From assembly GCF_017349355.1 (NCBI RefSeq), contig NZ_JAFMPM010000006.1, positions 1,054,001-1,118,000 of the forward strand: 64,000 nucleotides of DNA, written 5' to 3'. Shown here piece by piece: positions 30,739 through 40,349 of this stretch; position 1 is the first letter of the stretch; every line of letters begins with the position of its first letter. Source of the DNA: Thiothrix fructosivorans (GTDB lineage: Bacteria > Pseudomonadota > Gammaproteobacteria > Thiotrichales > Thiotrichaceae). The notes under the pieces are model-generated. The model was not told the origin of the DNA. It was given only the letters and a program-made list of their open reading frames with translations, and did not search any database. The position numbers and the translations under genes are program-made.

Positions 30739-32103
30739 ATGAGCCAACATTACGATTTAATCGCCATCGGCGCGGGCAGCGGTGGTTTGTCAGTGGTCGA
30801 AAAGGCTGCGAAACATGGCGCAAAGTGCGCGGTCGTGGAAGTCAATGACGACCTCGGCGGTACGTGCGTCAATCGGGGTTGCGTCCCCAAAAAAGTGATG
30901 TGGTTTGCCGCGAACTTGGCTCATGCCCAGCACGACGCACAGGATTACGGTTTCGCCACGGTTCCCGGCAAGCTCGATTGGGGCAAGCTGGTGAACAAGC
31001 GCGATAATATGATCGGCGGCATTACCGACTGGTACATGGATAGCTTTTTGTCCGAAGCGGGCATTGACCTGATCCAAGGGCAAGCGCGTTTTGTCGATGC
31101 GAAAACGCTGGACGTCAACGGCGAAACTTACACCGCTGACCACATTGTGATTTCCACGGGTGGTCGCCCGATTGTGCCGACCGATATTCCCGGCGCGGAA
31201 CATGGTATTAGCTCCGACGGCTTTTTCGAGCTGGACGAGCAGCCTGCGAAAGTCGCGGTTGTCGGCGGCGGTTACATTGCGCTGGAATTGGCGGGTGTGC
31301 TGAATGCCCTCGGTTCAGAAACGCACATGCTACACCAAGGTTTTCCTGTGCTAATTGGTTTCGATAGCCTGATGCAGAAAACCCTGCGCACGCAAATGGA
31401 AGCTGATGGCATTGTGTTCAATGACACGGCGAAAATTGCCAGCGTGGAAAAGCAGGCTGACGGCAAACTTACCGTGAACTATGCCGATGGCAGCACGTTA
31501 AGTGATTTGGATCAGTTGTTGTGGGCGATTGGTCGCAAAACCAACACCGACGATATTGGTTTGGAAAACATTGGTTTGGCGCTTGCCTCTGGTGGTTTCA
31601 TCGACGTGAACGACTATCAGGAAACCAGCGTTCCCGGTGTTTACGCGATTGGTGACATTATCAATAAGCGCGGGGTGCAACTGACTCCGGTAGCGATTGC
31701 GGCAGGTCGTCGTTTAGGTGATCGTTTATTTGGTGGCATGAAAGATCGTAAGTTGGACTACAGCCTGATTCCCACCGTCATGTTCACGCATCCGCCGATT
31801 GGCACGATTGGTCTGTCGGAAGAAGCGGCGCGGGAACAATACGGTGAGGCGGTGAAGGTATACAGCACCGAATTCACCCCGATGTATTATTCCTTCGTTA
31901 AGCACAAGGCCAAAACGGCGATGAAGTTGGTCGTGGTCGGTGAAGACGAAAAAATCGTCGGCTGCCACGCGATTGGTTTGGGTGTGGATGAGATGATGCA
32001 AGGTTTCGCGGTTGCTATCCGCATGGGTGCAACCAAGCAGGACTTTGACGACACCATCGCGATTCACCCTGTCAGCGCCGAAGAAATGGTGACGATGAAG
32101 TAA
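30739..32103 (+). CDS. gor: Glutathione-disulfide reductase
   Basis: 454 residues, a complete flavoprotein disulfide reductase. The FAD dinucleotide fold is [11 protein letters not shown], the redox-active disulfide [13 protein letters not shown]. The NADPH fold is [14 protein letters not shown], followed by the second FAD motif VYAIGDI. The dimer-interface domain ends with the catalytic His-Glu pair in AIHPVSAEE. It regenerates glutathione for the Prx-Grx fusion upstream. A terminator follows directly. Confidence 0.95.
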   Translation: MSQHYDLIAIGAGSGGLSVVEKAAKHGAKCAVVEVNDDLGGTCVNRGCVPKKVMWFAANLAHAQHDAQDYGFATVPGKLDWGKLVNKRDNMIGGITDWYMDSFLSEAGIDLIQGQARFVDAKTLDVNGETYTADHIVISTGGRPIVPTDIPGAEHGISSDGFFELDEQPAKVAVVGGGYIALELAGVLNALGSETHMLHQGFPVLIGFDSLMQKTLRTQMEADGIVFNDTAKIASVEKQADGKLTVNYADGSTLSDLDQLLWAIGRKTNTDDIGLENIGLALASGGFIDVNDYQETSVPGVYAIGDIINKRGVQLTPVAIAAGRRLGDRLFGGMKDRKLDYSLIPTVMFTHPPIGTIGLSEEAAREQYGEAVKVYSTEFTPMYYSFVKHKAKTAMKLVVVGEDEKIVGCHAIGLGVDEMMQGFAVAIRMGATKQDFDDTIAIHPVSAEEMVTMK

Positions 32104-32112
32104 TCCCCGCAG

Positions 32113-32139
32113 GGGCAGACCCCATGTCTGCCCTTTTTT
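32113..32139 (+). terminator. Terminator of the prx-gor operon
   Basis: GGGCAGAC-CCCAT-GTCTGCCC followed by six T residues, 10 bp after the gor stop. Confidence 0.9.
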
Positions 32140-32149
32140 ACGCTCTGTG

Positions 32150-34021
32150 CTAATACAACTGCTTGCCCAGTGCCATGACCTTTTTGACGAGCTTTTTGTG
32201 GCTGACGCTGTTGACCACGAAAACCGTGTGTTGTGTTTGCAAGGCATTCAGCAAGTCTTGCTGCAAACGGGTGTCGTTCATGACAAAGCCTTTGATTTTG
32301 ACTGCGATGACAAACACGGGGTCTTGCGCGAAATTGCGTAGGCGTTTTTGTGCGACCCACACTTCGCTGACCTTGACGTGGTGGTGTAGCCCGCCGAGGA
32401 GTTCACGTTCAAACTCGTAGCCTGCTTCTTCCACCGCTGCGGGGGCGATCAGAATATCCACGTCATCCAGCACCGCCCGCTCTTGTTCGGCTTCCTGCAT
32501 TAAATCGCTGGCGGATTCTAGGCGGATCAGCCAATTCTGCGCTTGCTGAGTTTGCTGTTCGCGGGTGTAATAACGCCACGCCGCATCGGCGGCATACACG
32601 CGCAACGCCGGATTTTTCATGGCTTTTTCGAGGTAACGAATCCCCGTCATATTATTTTGTTCCAGCAATAAACGCCCGATGGCGAGGTCGGCGTCGCTGT
32701 CATCGGGGTTATTCGCGGCGTACTGCATGTACAACGCCAGCGCATCTTCTTCCGGCAAGTAACGTTCGGTCAAGTTGGCAAGCTGCCATTGTTCGTCAGC
32801 ACTCAGCGTGTGGTAGTCGCGGTTATTCATGTCAGCAACGCTGTGCTGCGCGGCTTGGGCGCGTTGGTAGAAAGCTTCCCATTGCGCGGCATTTTCATTG
32901 ATCCATTGCTGGTTGAAATGCTGAATCACGCGTTTGGCTTCGCTGCCTAGCCACAGAATCGCCTTGCTATCGTCGGTTTCTGGCTGCATTCCGGTGGCTT
33001 TGAGCGCTTTTAAGCGTTCCATCAAGGACGGATGCGTATCGGCGGGGTCCGTTTTCTGGGTGAGGACGGTGCGCAAATGGTGTTTGAAGGTGTCATCTTG
33101 CGCCGGTGGCTGGCGGTAGAATTGCTGCAATTGTGTGTAGGTGGTTTGTTCGGGTTGCGCTTGCGTGTGTGCTTTGCGGAAAAACGGTTTCCAGAAATGG
33201 GTGCTGGTGAATTCACCGTACACGTACACAGCAACCAAGGCGGAGGCGGTGGTGTCACGCGAGGTGAGTTTGCTGGCAAGGGCATCGGCTTCGTATTCGT
33301 TACTACGCGCTAATACGTAGGAATAGCCTGCAAAATAGGGGTTGTACCAATCCAGAAAGCGTCGGATTAGCCCCGTTCCCCACGCGTTGGATTGGTGAAA
33401 TGCGGTGCTGATTTGCGCCCAACTGCGCCGGACGCGGTAAATCCAACCTGCAAATTTGCTGTGATTGCCGGATAGGTGTGCGAGTTCGTGCGCCAATACG
33501 GCACGCGTTTGCGCGGGGGACAATGCCAGCAACAGTTCTAGCCCAAGGATTAGCGTATTCTGGTACGGGCCAAGAATACCCAGCCGTGGGGTTTGCGCAA
33601 TCGCGGCATTCAGGGCGGGCGTGAGTAAAAGGGTGTGGATGGGGGGCGTAGCGAGTTGCGTGTGTAAGGCATCGACTTCTGCCCATACCTGTGGAAACTC
33701 CTGTCGGGTTAATTCGTAGCCAGTCGGTGCATCAATACGCACTAACAGGGAACGCACTAAGACCCAGATCACGCCGCCGAGTACGATAAACAGCTTGCTT
33801 TTGAACAGCAATAACAACACCGCTGAGCTGCTGAACGCTAACCAGAGTGTGCCGCCTGCGAGGGCAATGACTAACGCGAGCAGCCCGAAAATAACACTGT
33901 AACCCAACAACGCCAGCCATTGCAGGTGACGTTTGTAGGTGGTGGGGTGTTGTGCCATTTCTTGTTCGGCACGCTGCACCAGTTCTTCAAACTGTTGACG
34001 GTATTCGGTCGAGGTTTTCAT
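32150..34021 (-). CDS. M48-family membrane metalloprotease
   Basis: 623 residues from the ATG at 34021. Two hydrophobic segments (about 40-62 and 66-90) precede the zinc motif HELAH in RAVLAHELAHLSGNHSKF (about residue 188), with the third ligand Glu probably in RSNEYEADALASKL. The C-terminal 250 residues are helical and TPR-like (ALALYMQYAANNPDDSDADLAIGRLLLEQ). Relatives such as HtpX and BepA act in envelope protein quality control. The added repeat region is closer to uncharacterised M48 proteins. Confidence 0.85.
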   Translation of the reverse strand: MKTSTEYRQQFEELVQRAEQEMAQHPTTYKRHLQWLALLGYSVIFGLLALVIALAGGTLWLAFSSSAVLLLLFKSKLFIVLGGVIWVLVRSLLVRIDAPTGYELTRQEFPQVWAEVDALHTQLATPPIHTLLLTPALNAAIAQTPRLGILGPYQNTLILGLELLLALSPAQTRAVLAHELAHLSGNHSKFAGWIYRVRRSWAQISTAFHQSNAWGTGLIRRFLDWYNPYFAGYSYVLARSNEYEADALASKLTSRDTTASALVAVYVYGEFTSTHFWKPFFRKAHTQAQPEQTTYTQLQQFYRQPPAQDDTFKHHLRTVLTQKTDPADTHPSLMERLKALKATGMQPETDDSKAILWLGSEAKRVIQHFNQQWINENAAQWEAFYQRAQAAQHSVADMNNRDYHTLSADEQWQLANLTERYLPEEDALALYMQYAANNPDDSDADLAIGRLLLEQNNMTGIRYLEKAMKNPALRVYAADAAWRYYTREQQTQQAQNWLIRLESASDLMQEAEQERAVLDDVDILIAPAAVEEAGYEFERELLGGLHHHVKVSEVWVAQKRLRNFAQDPVFVIAVKIKGFVMNDTRLQQDLLNALQTQHTVFVVNSVSHKKLVKKVMALGKQLY

Positions 34022-34147
34022 GCGCTGACGGCTCAATTTTATGGGGGTTATTGGTGAAGAGAGCGTAACAAATTTTACGGGAATGCTGCCGTTTTTCGGA
34101 TTGTAGGCACTATACTCAGCGCATTATTGACGATAAAACGGATAGTT

Positions 34148-34957
34148 ATGCGGTTAATACGCCTTGCTCTTGTGTGTTTTTGCTGCGGTCTTGGCGGTGT
34201 GGTGCAGGCGAATGAGCCTGCGTGGCGCAAGATTGTTTACCAAGTGCCTGCCGAAACGTCTGCTGCCGCGCAGATGGCGAGTAAACAGTACGACTTGTTC
34301 GCTTTTTTTGTGAGTAATGCGTTGCAGGGCAAAGGTAAAAAGGATTTTGAGACGGTTGCTAAGCGCGTTAAGAATAAGATTCAGTGGAAGGATAATAATG
34401 GCACGAATGCTTACAACGAGGCATTTTTGCGTTCCTTGCCGTTTGTGAAAGCGGTGGATTTGCAGGGGATGCCGGATAGCATTTTGTTGATTCCGTATCT
34501 GGAATCGCAGTGGCATCCGAAGCGTGGCGACAAAGCAGGGGATTACGGTTACTGGCAACTCACGCCAGAAGTGTTGAAGGAAATTCAAACACTGGATTAC
34601 GTGCCGACGGCGCTGAAAACCACGGGGATCAATAAGCTCCGTGCCGATGCGACTCTGAGTACGCAAGCGGCACAGGTGCATTTACACCGGTATCATTTCT
34701 ATTTTGCCAATGTGGCGGGATTTACGGAAAGCGATGCGTGGTTATTGACGTTTACGGCGTTTAATTGGGGGGCGGGGAATGTGAAACGGATGCTGGCGGC
34801 TATGCAGAGCGAGGGCATTGAGGCGAATTTCGCCAATTTCTACCACCGTTTGTACGCTGCACACCAAGCCAAGCCGGATGACATTTCCTTACGGGCAGGG
34901 GTCGAATACGTGCCGAGCTTGTGGAATATTGCGCAGTTGCTTAAGGATTCGCACTAG
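34148..34957 (+). CDS. Secreted lytic-transglycosylase-like (SLT fold) protein
   Basis: 269 residues from the ATG at 34148. The signal peptide ends near VVQANE. DSILLIPYLESQWHPKRGDKAGDYGYWQLTPEV matches the SLT catalytic region, with Glu in LESQW as the probable general acid and GYWQL for the usual GLWQ. TFTAFNWGAGNVKRML is the third conserved block. It probably trims peptidoglycan in the periplasm. Confidence 0.75.
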   Translation: MRLIRLALVCFCCGLGGVVQANEPAWRKIVYQVPAETSAAAQMASKQYDLFAFFVSNALQGKGKKDFETVAKRVKNKIQWKDNNGTNAYNEAFLRSLPFVKAVDLQGMPDSILLIPYLESQWHPKRGDKAGDYGYWQLTPEVLKEIQTLDYVPTALKTTGINKLRADATLSTQAAQVHLHRYHFYFANVAGFTESDAWLLTFTAFNWGAGNVKRMLAAMQSEGIEANFANFYHRLYAAHQAKPDDISLRAGVEYVPSLWNIAQLLKDSH

Positions 34958-34958
34958 C

Positions 34959-36245
34959 ATGACGGCTGACCCACTCATTTTCTATCACCTTGCGATTGCG
35001 TTGGGGATTGGTTTGTTGATCGGGGTGGAGCGTGGTTGGCAACATCGCGCTGCCCCTGATGGTCAGCGGGTCGCTGGGGTGCGTACTTATGGCTTGTTAG
35101 GTTTGTTGGGAGGGTGTAGCGCCCTGTTGGCGGAGCAATTGGGCGCGATGGTGGTCGGGTTGATGTTCATCGGGGTGGCGGGGGCGTTGACCGCTATTTA
35201 CAGTGCCAACCTGCGTGAAAGTCATGGTGAGGATGTGAGTATCACCAGCTTGGTGGCCGGTTTACTGGTATTCGTGTTTGGCCTGATGGCAACCGGCGGT
35301 ATGCAGGAGGCAGCAGTGGCAGCAGGCGTGGTGACGATGGCATTGCTGACCTACAAACCGCAATTGCATCGCTGGGTTCATGCGTTGGAAGAAAGCGAAG
35401 TACGGGCAGGCACGCAGTTGCTGCTGATTTCGGCGGTAATCTTGCCCATTTTGCCGCATCAGGGGTATGGACCTTGGCAGGCGTTGAATCCTTACGAATT
35501 GTGGTGGATGGTGGTGCTGATTGCGACCATTTCCTTCGTGGGCTATTTTGCGCTCAAGCTGGGCGGAGCACGCAAAGGTGCATTGTTGACGGGGTTATTG
35601 GGCGGGTTGGTGTCTTCGACGGCGTTGACCCTGAACTTTTCACGCCTCGCTCACCAAAAACAGGCATTAGCGCCCTTGCTGGCAACCGGTATTCTGTTGG
35701 CATGTGGCACGATGTTGCCCCGAATATTGTTGGTGGCAAGCGTGCTTAACCCGTCAATGTTTGCCTCGTTGTGGTTGCCGCTGACCCTGATGGCAGTGCT
35801 GACGTATGTGCCTGCGTTGGTGTACTGGTTTGTTATGCGCCACCAGCAAGGCGCTGATCCGCAGGTTATGCTGCAAAATCCGCTGGAATTACGCACGGCT
35901 ATCCTGTTCGGGGGCTTATTGGCGGTCATTATGTTGTTGGGCAAAGCGTTTCAGGATTGGGTGGGCGCTGCTGGTGTGCTGTTATTAGCAGCCGCTTCCG
36001 GGGTGGCGGATGTGGATGCGATTACCCTGTCGCTGGCACGTATGAGCCTGAACGGTAATGGCTTGGCACTTCCCACTGCTGTGTTTGGCATTGTGCTGGC
36101 GACAGCGGTCAATTCACTGGTGAAAGCAGGCATAGTGCTGAGTATCGGTGGCTGGGAAATCGGCTGGCGGGTGGGAATGCCACTGCTGCTGGCGGCAGTG
36201 ATGGGCATTAGCGTCGCGTGGTATCAGTGGTTAGCGACGGGTTGA
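34959..36245 (+). CDS. MgtC/SapB-type and DUF4010 membrane protein
   Basis: 428 residues from the ATG at 34959, only 1 bp after the transglycosylase stop. The N-terminal membrane domain has the MgtC-type start LAIALGIGLLIGVERGWQHR and RTYGLLGLLGG. The rest (KGALLTGLLGGLVSSTALTLNFSR, then SGVADVDAITLSLAR) is the DUF4010 part. About 11-12 hydrophobic segments are present. The longer in-frame start at 34818 lies inside the previous gene and is rejected. The transported species, if any, is unknown. Confidence 0.85.
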   Translation: MTADPLIFYHLAIALGIGLLIGVERGWQHRAAPDGQRVAGVRTYGLLGLLGGCSALLAEQLGAMVVGLMFIGVAGALTAIYSANLRESHGEDVSITSLVAGLLVFVFGLMATGGMQEAAVAAGVVTMALLTYKPQLHRWVHALEESEVRAGTQLLLISAVILPILPHQGYGPWQALNPYELWWMVVLIATISFVGYFALKLGGARKGALLTGLLGGLVSSTALTLNFSRLAHQKQALAPLLATGILLACGTMLPRILLVASVLNPSMFASLWLPLTLMAVLTYVPALVYWFVMRHQQGADPQVMLQNPLELRTAILFGGLLAVIMLLGKAFQDWVGAAGVLLLAAASGVADVDAITLSLARMSLNGNGLALPTAVFGIVLATAVNSLVKAGIVLSIGGWEIGWRVGMPLLLAAVMGISVAWYQWLATG

Positions 36246-36247
36246 CG

Positions 36248-37465
36248 TTAGTACAACAAAAACGGCTGGCGGCTGATTTCCCACGCGTGTTCATCTGGCA
36301 AAGCGAGCGCATCCAAATCCGCAGGAGTCGCTTGCGCATTATCCACCCATTCGCGTAATAGCGGTGAACCGTTGATCACGTCAATCGCCAGCTTGCCGAA
36401 TTCGTATTCGTAGGGAAAATCACGCCACAATGGGTAGTCGGGGTAGAGTTGGCGAATCGCTTTGAACGCCAAGGCTTGCACACGCCACGGGCGGAACGCG
36501 GCATGGTGGTAATGCGGTGCTTCGACGTGGATTTGCACACCGGCACACAGCTTGCCCATGTGTTTGTGGAAGGTGGGTTCAAACCAGCATTCGCGTAGAA
36601 CGCAGCCTTGCAACCAGTGCGGGGCAAGCGTTTGCATGGTGTTGATGACGGCACGTGCATCTATATCCGGTGCGCCGAATAGTTCTAACGGGCGGGTGGT
36701 GCCACGGCCTTCGGAGAGGGTTGCGCCTTCCAACATCACCGTTCCGGCGTAGCAGCGTGCCATCGACAGATTAGGGGCGTTGGGGCTGGGGTTGATCCAT
36801 TCACGTTTACCAAGCGGCCAGCCATAACCGGGGGCGAGATCCGGTTGCCAGCCTTCCATGCCGATGACGCGGTATTCCATGTCGAGTTTGAGGGTGCGGG
36901 TGAACCATAAGCCGAGTTCGCCCATCGTTAAGCCGTGGCGCATGGGCATTGCGCCTGCACCGACGAAACTTTCCCAACCTGCGCGTAAGGTTAAGCCTTC
37001 GATGGGGCGACCGGCAGGATTAGGGCGATCCAGCACCCAGATGGCTTTGCCGTGTTGCGCGGCGGCTTCTAGCACGTAGCGCAGCGTGGTGATGAAGGTG
37101 TAAATGCGGCAACCCAAATCTTGCAAATCCACCAGCAACACGTCGAAGGTATCAAGCATTGCCGCTGTGGGGCGACGTACTTCACCGTACAGGCTGAAAA
37201 TGGGAATGCCGTGTTGCGGGTCGATGACATCGGGTGATTCCATCATATTGTCTTGTTTGTCGCCTTTGATGCCATGCTGGGGGCCAAACGCGGCGCTTAA
37301 TGTTATGTCTGGCAAGGCAACGATGGCATCCAGCGCATGGGTGAGATCGGCAGTGACCGAAGCAGGATGCGCCAGTAATGCCACACGCTTGCCGCGCAAG
37401 GGGGCGCGAAGGCTGGCATCATGGAGAAAGCGATCAAGACCAAATTGCATGTGTAAATCCGTCAC
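36248..37465 (-). CDS. NamZ-like (DUF1343) exo-N-acetylmuramidase family protein
   Basis: 405 residues with family landmarks: GKRVALLAHPASV, then AAFGPQHGIKGDKQDNM, then YGEVRRPTAAMLDTFDVLLVDLQDLGCRIYTFITTL, WVLDRPNPAGRP, and EGRGTTRPLELFGAP. Characterised NamZ releases terminal MurNAc from peptidoglycan fragments. No signal peptide is visible, so it may act in the cytoplasm on recycled wall fragments. It overlaps the DOMON-like gene by 32 bp. Confidence 0.88.
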   Translation of the reverse strand: MTDLHMQFGLDRFLHDASLRAPLRGKRVALLAHPASVTADLTHALDAIVALPDITLSAAFGPQHGIKGDKQDNMMESPDVIDPQHGIPIFSLYGEVRRPTAAMLDTFDVLLVDLQDLGCRIYTFITTLRYVLEAAAQHGKAIWVLDRPNPAGRPIEGLTLRAGWESFVGAGAMPMRHGLTMGELGLWFTRTLKLDMEYRVIGMEGWQPDLAPGYGWPLGKREWINPSPNAPNLSMARCYAGTVMLEGATLSEGRGTTRPLELFGAPDIDARAVINTMQTLAPHWLQGCVLRECWFEPTFHKHMGKLCAGVQIHVEAPHYHHAAFRPWRVQALAFKAIRQLYPDYPLWRDFPYEYEFGKLAIDVINGSPLLREWVDNAQATPADLDALALPDEHAWEISRQPFLLY

Positions 37466-37967
37466 GATGATGAAAATCCGGGCGTTTGGTCGGATGTGCC
37501 AATGCCCAATACGTTTTCTCGCCCGCCGCTGTTTCGAGTACCGCCGTTAAGCCCAGTTGCAACGGTTGATGCGCTGGATTCGCCGGAAAATCCGCTACGG
37601 CAAGGTGAATATCGACCAATAGTTGCCCAGTCGTACCAGTCGTTACCATACGCGGTGCGTGGCTGGTTTGCCAGTCCACCCGCTGCCGATAGTCGCTAAA
37701 CGCATACGCCGCCCATTGATGCGATGGCGAAAAATTAAACTCATGATACGCCGCGCTATTTAATACACCAATAAAGGCTTCAAAGCAAGTGTGTTCCCAT
37801 AAGCCATCGACAGCGGCAGGTATTTGCGGCGCGGGGATACGTAGTTGCTGTAAATCCCCGCGCAAGGTGTAGCAGAGATGCCAGCCAGCGTTTACCCGCG
37901 TCATAGCAACATGCAGCGACTCGACCGCAGGGCAGGGTGTGGTGGGGTGGGGGATAAGTGTCAGCAT
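37434..37967 (-). CDS. DOMON-like domain protein
   Basis: 177 residues. The pattern LRGDLQQLRIPAPQIPAAVDGLWEHTCFEAFIGV, then YHEFNFSPSHQWAAYAFSDYR, then THAPRM-like strands and FHHRDGFTHAIW is that of the stand-alone DOMON-like family found beside DUF1343 genes. A ligand such as a sugar or heme has been suggested for DOMON folds; none is evident here. It is co-transcribed with the NamZ-like gene. Confidence 0.75.
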   Translation of the reverse strand: MLTLIPHPTTPCPAVESLHVAMTRVNAGWHLCYTLRGDLQQLRIPAPQIPAAVDGLWEHTCFEAFIGVLNSAAYHEFNFSPSHQWAAYAFSDYRQRVDWQTSHAPRMVTTGTTGQLLVDIHLAVADFPANPAHQPLQLGLTAVLETAAGEKTYWALAHPTKRPDFHHRDGFTHAIWS

Positions 37968-38049
37968 ATGGTGTGTCTCAAGGTAAGTTATCGCTATACT
38001 ATGATTCTATAAGCACAAGCACACACTACAGTTTAACAAGGACAGCAGC

Positions 38050-38415
38050 ATGAATATGACAAAAGTCGCCGATTTTTGGCGTGCGATGTTTTATTTCACC
38101 TCCACCGTGACGATGGGAATTATCTTATATCTGCTGGTCGTGGTGTGGCAGCCGTTGTGGACAGGTGGGTTTACGGATTTTGGCAATATCAGCAAAGCCA
38201 TCAGCCATTTGGATGAAACCGCTAAACCTGCCGCACAAATGGCCCCCCAGATGCTGGAACAGATCACCCAAATGAACCAGTCGGTGCGTAACATGGATCA
38301 AAACATCAACCAAATGCGGATGGTAATGGCGTATCAGATGGGCGCGATGAATGCGCAGATGGATCAGATGAATACGCGCATGTCACCGATGGGGATGATG
38401 CCGTTTAATTGGTGA
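38050..38415 (+). CDS. Single-pass membrane protein with Met-rich coiled coil
   Basis: 121 residues. A membrane helix at about 17-35 is followed by a Gln/Met/Asn-rich heptad-like stretch (about 60-115) with motifs such as QMNQSVRNMDQNINQMRMVM. Some 20 of 121 residues are Met. No family was recognised. Coiled-coil oligomerisation in the periplasm is likely, and methionine-based metal or oxidant binding is a further guess. Confidence 0.6.
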   Translation: MNMTKVADFWRAMFYFTSTVTMGIILYLLVVVWQPLWTGGFTDFGNISKAISHLDETAKPAAQMAPQMLEQITQMNQSVRNMDQNINQMRMVMAYQMGAMNAQMDQMNTRMSPMGMMPFNW

Positions 38416-38440
38416 TGTCGATAAATGGATAAGAAATCCA

Positions 38441-38677
38441 GACAAGCGGAATATCTGCGGCATCTGGTTTGAAACCGCTACGCCGTCGTTTTTGGTCGAT
38501 ATTTTGCGTAAACGTGCGTTCCATTTGCCTGACCTTGAAGCCGTGCGTATGGATTACAAAGCCTTGGGCGATTTTGATGTGGAACGGCTGCACTTGGAAA
38601 CACTGTTGTTCCAAACAGGCTACCTAACCATCTTCTCTGGATTCGGCTGGTATTACAGTGTGATGCCGGAAGGTTAG
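38441..38677 (+). pseudogene. AAA-ATPase-like/DUF1703 gene fragment
   Basis: The open frame reads GIWFETATPSFLVDILRKR, then FHLPDLEAVRMDYKALGDF and ETLLFQTGYLTI, matching the central segment of AAA-ATPase-like proteins with a C-terminal PD-(D/E)XK-like DUF1703 domain (about 500 residues when intact). The ATPase part and the end are absent, and the frame ends in unrelated residues. Confidence 0.65.
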
Positions 38678-38898
38678 AGCATCATATCGCTGCAATAATC
38701 CACGGCTTTGCCCATTTCTGTTTTCAGCCATGTGCCTTGGTTTGCGGTGATTTTTTCATACGATACGGCTAGGGTGCTGTCTGTTTTGTACTCGCAGCCT
38801 GCTTGTGCCAGTATTTTGTTTGACTTTTTATCGGTTAATTTCATGGCGGCACTGTAGTTGATGCCATAGCCGTTCGGGTAGACCAGCCAGCGGTTTTT
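38674..38898 (-). pseudogene. 3' fragment of an unrecognised gene
   Basis: A minus-strand frame of about 73 residues, open to 38898 without a start at its head: KNRWLVYPNGYGINYSAAMK, then AGCEYKTDSTLAVSYEKI and a CSDMML end. It has protein-like composition and a possible disulfide pair but no known family. An internal ATG could start a 57-residue product. A gene tail left by deletion is the more likely reading. Confidence 0.35.
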
Positions 38899-39284
38899 AC
38901 ATCCAGATCAACACCGTTATTCTGAACCTATACAAACCTACTCATGATAGATTTATTGTCAGATTTCTGCTTCATCGAGGCTGCCCAGAGGAACGGCTTG
39001 GTTATTGCCATTAAAACTCCCACAGTGGGGGGCTTTACGCTGATGAGGCGACCGCTTGCTCCCCCAGGTCTCACGACCTCTCCACAGACTTTACATCCGG
39101 CGTAACTCGCCGTAGGTGATTGTGCTAAAGCAACCGGACTTACCTCTCAAAGCAGGTTCGAGAAAACCGTCAATCTCCCCACTAATGTAGTAGATAGTGC
39201 GCTATTTCTCCACATTGATAACGACCAAGTTACCCATTTTGATGATATTTGGATAATTAGGTGCAACTTTTATGCTAACTGTTA
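38899..39284. other. Gap with possible transposase-tail remnant
   Basis: About 390 bp with no intact gene. On the minus strand (about 39150 down to 38930) a frame contains YAGCKVCGEVVRPGGAS and SVKPPTVGV. The CGExVRP pattern recalls the tails that follow tnpB reading frames in IS605-type elements. The evidence is thin, and the stretch may simply be debris. Confidence 0.25.
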
Positions 39285-39665
39285 CTAACCCTCTGTTGGT
39301 GCAGCTTGGGTTGTGTATGCCTGTGTTGTTGCTGGTTGGTATTTGGCTAATTCCTTAATAATATTGGCTTCAATGATTTTGGCAGGATCTTCAATGTCTG
39401 CGGTGGTGAGGGCGTTTTTGCCACGTCTGATGGAAATACTGGCAGAAACGGCAGCACCGATTGCGCCAAAGGCTACCAACGATGCGACGTTTTGAGTGCT
39501 TGTTTCCAGCACGAAATCAGAATTGTCGCTCTGGTTAATGTGCAGCGTTTTGCCTCGTAAGGTTTGTATTTCAGTGTCGCTGACCGCCATTTTTGCGGGA
39601 ATCGGTGTACAGCCAGTGCCGATGAGTGCCGTTGCGATGACAATGGCAGTAATGTTGGTTTTCAT
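39285..39665 (-). CDS. Putative lipoprotein
   Basis: 126 residues from the ATG at 39665. The signal peptide is MKTNITAIVIATALIGTGC, ending in a lipobox. A short mature part holds a Gly/Ala-rich hydrophobic stretch (VASLVAFGAIGAAVSASISI) and a Thr/Gln/Ala-rich end. No family was recognised. It faces away from the Cys-rich gene at 39755. Confidence 0.55.
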   Translation of the reverse strand: MKTNITAIVIATALIGTGCTPIPAKMAVSDTEIQTLRGKTLHINQSDNSDFVLETSTQNVASLVAFGAIGAAVSASISIRRGKNALTTADIEDPAKIIEANIIKELAKYQPATTQAYTTQAAPTEG

Positions 39666-39754
39666 CATGAGTGGTGAACTTATCGGCGATTCCTGCCGTC
39701 TTATCTCCCAGAAAATTGCCAATGAAAAACATAATTACGCACCAAGGACAAACA

Positions 39755-40349
39755 ATGAAAAAATTACTACTGACCACGCTTTGCATCGTAGGTTTGCATA
39801 CAGGCACGGCACAGGCACTATCCATTGCTGGCCTCCCCTTGCCCGACCTACATAATGTTGAAATATCTGGCAACGCCACTTTTGCAGATAAGCCTGTCGC
39901 TAATATTCAGGTGGAAGTATTAGCTTATAATTGTTCCGCGCCACTGGAGGTTATCGCCCAAGCAAAAACCGATCAGCACGGGTATTACCGTATATCCTGC
40001 CGCAAACCACCCGCTACCGCCAGATTGCCGTGAGTTGGCTAACCCCGACGCTGGCAAGCGGTGTACGGATGACGCGCAGTGCATCAGCAAACATTGCCTC
40101 AATGAGCATATTGATGGCACGAGTGATACAAATTTCTGCTCCAGAAATACCGACGACGATATGCACACCTACTTCGACGTAAACGCTACCAATGGCTACT
40201 ACAACTACGAAAAAAGCTACTACACCATCAGTGCGAGATTGGCTGCCGCTAAGAAGGCTGGCGAGGCTAATCCGCCTATTGAGCGTGAGCAGCCAAGCGG
40301 TTGGTGGTTTCAACAAGTCAGCCCAACCCTTGACGGCACGAACAAATAA
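39755..40349 (+). pseudogene. Secreted Cys-rich protein gene, probably frameshifted
   Basis: From the ATG at 39755 a signal peptide (MKKLLLTTLCIVGLHTGTAQA) leads into a beta-type domain (VEISGNATFADKPVANIQVEVLAYNC, then DQHGYYRI). This frame stops at 40033. Another frame continues at once with CTDDAQCISKHCLNEH and YFDVNATNGYYNYEKSYYTI to 40349 and lacks an ATG. The two halves together look like one 195-200 residue protein with a frameshift near 39990-40030. A sequencing error would also explain this. The function is unknown. Confidence 0.5.
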
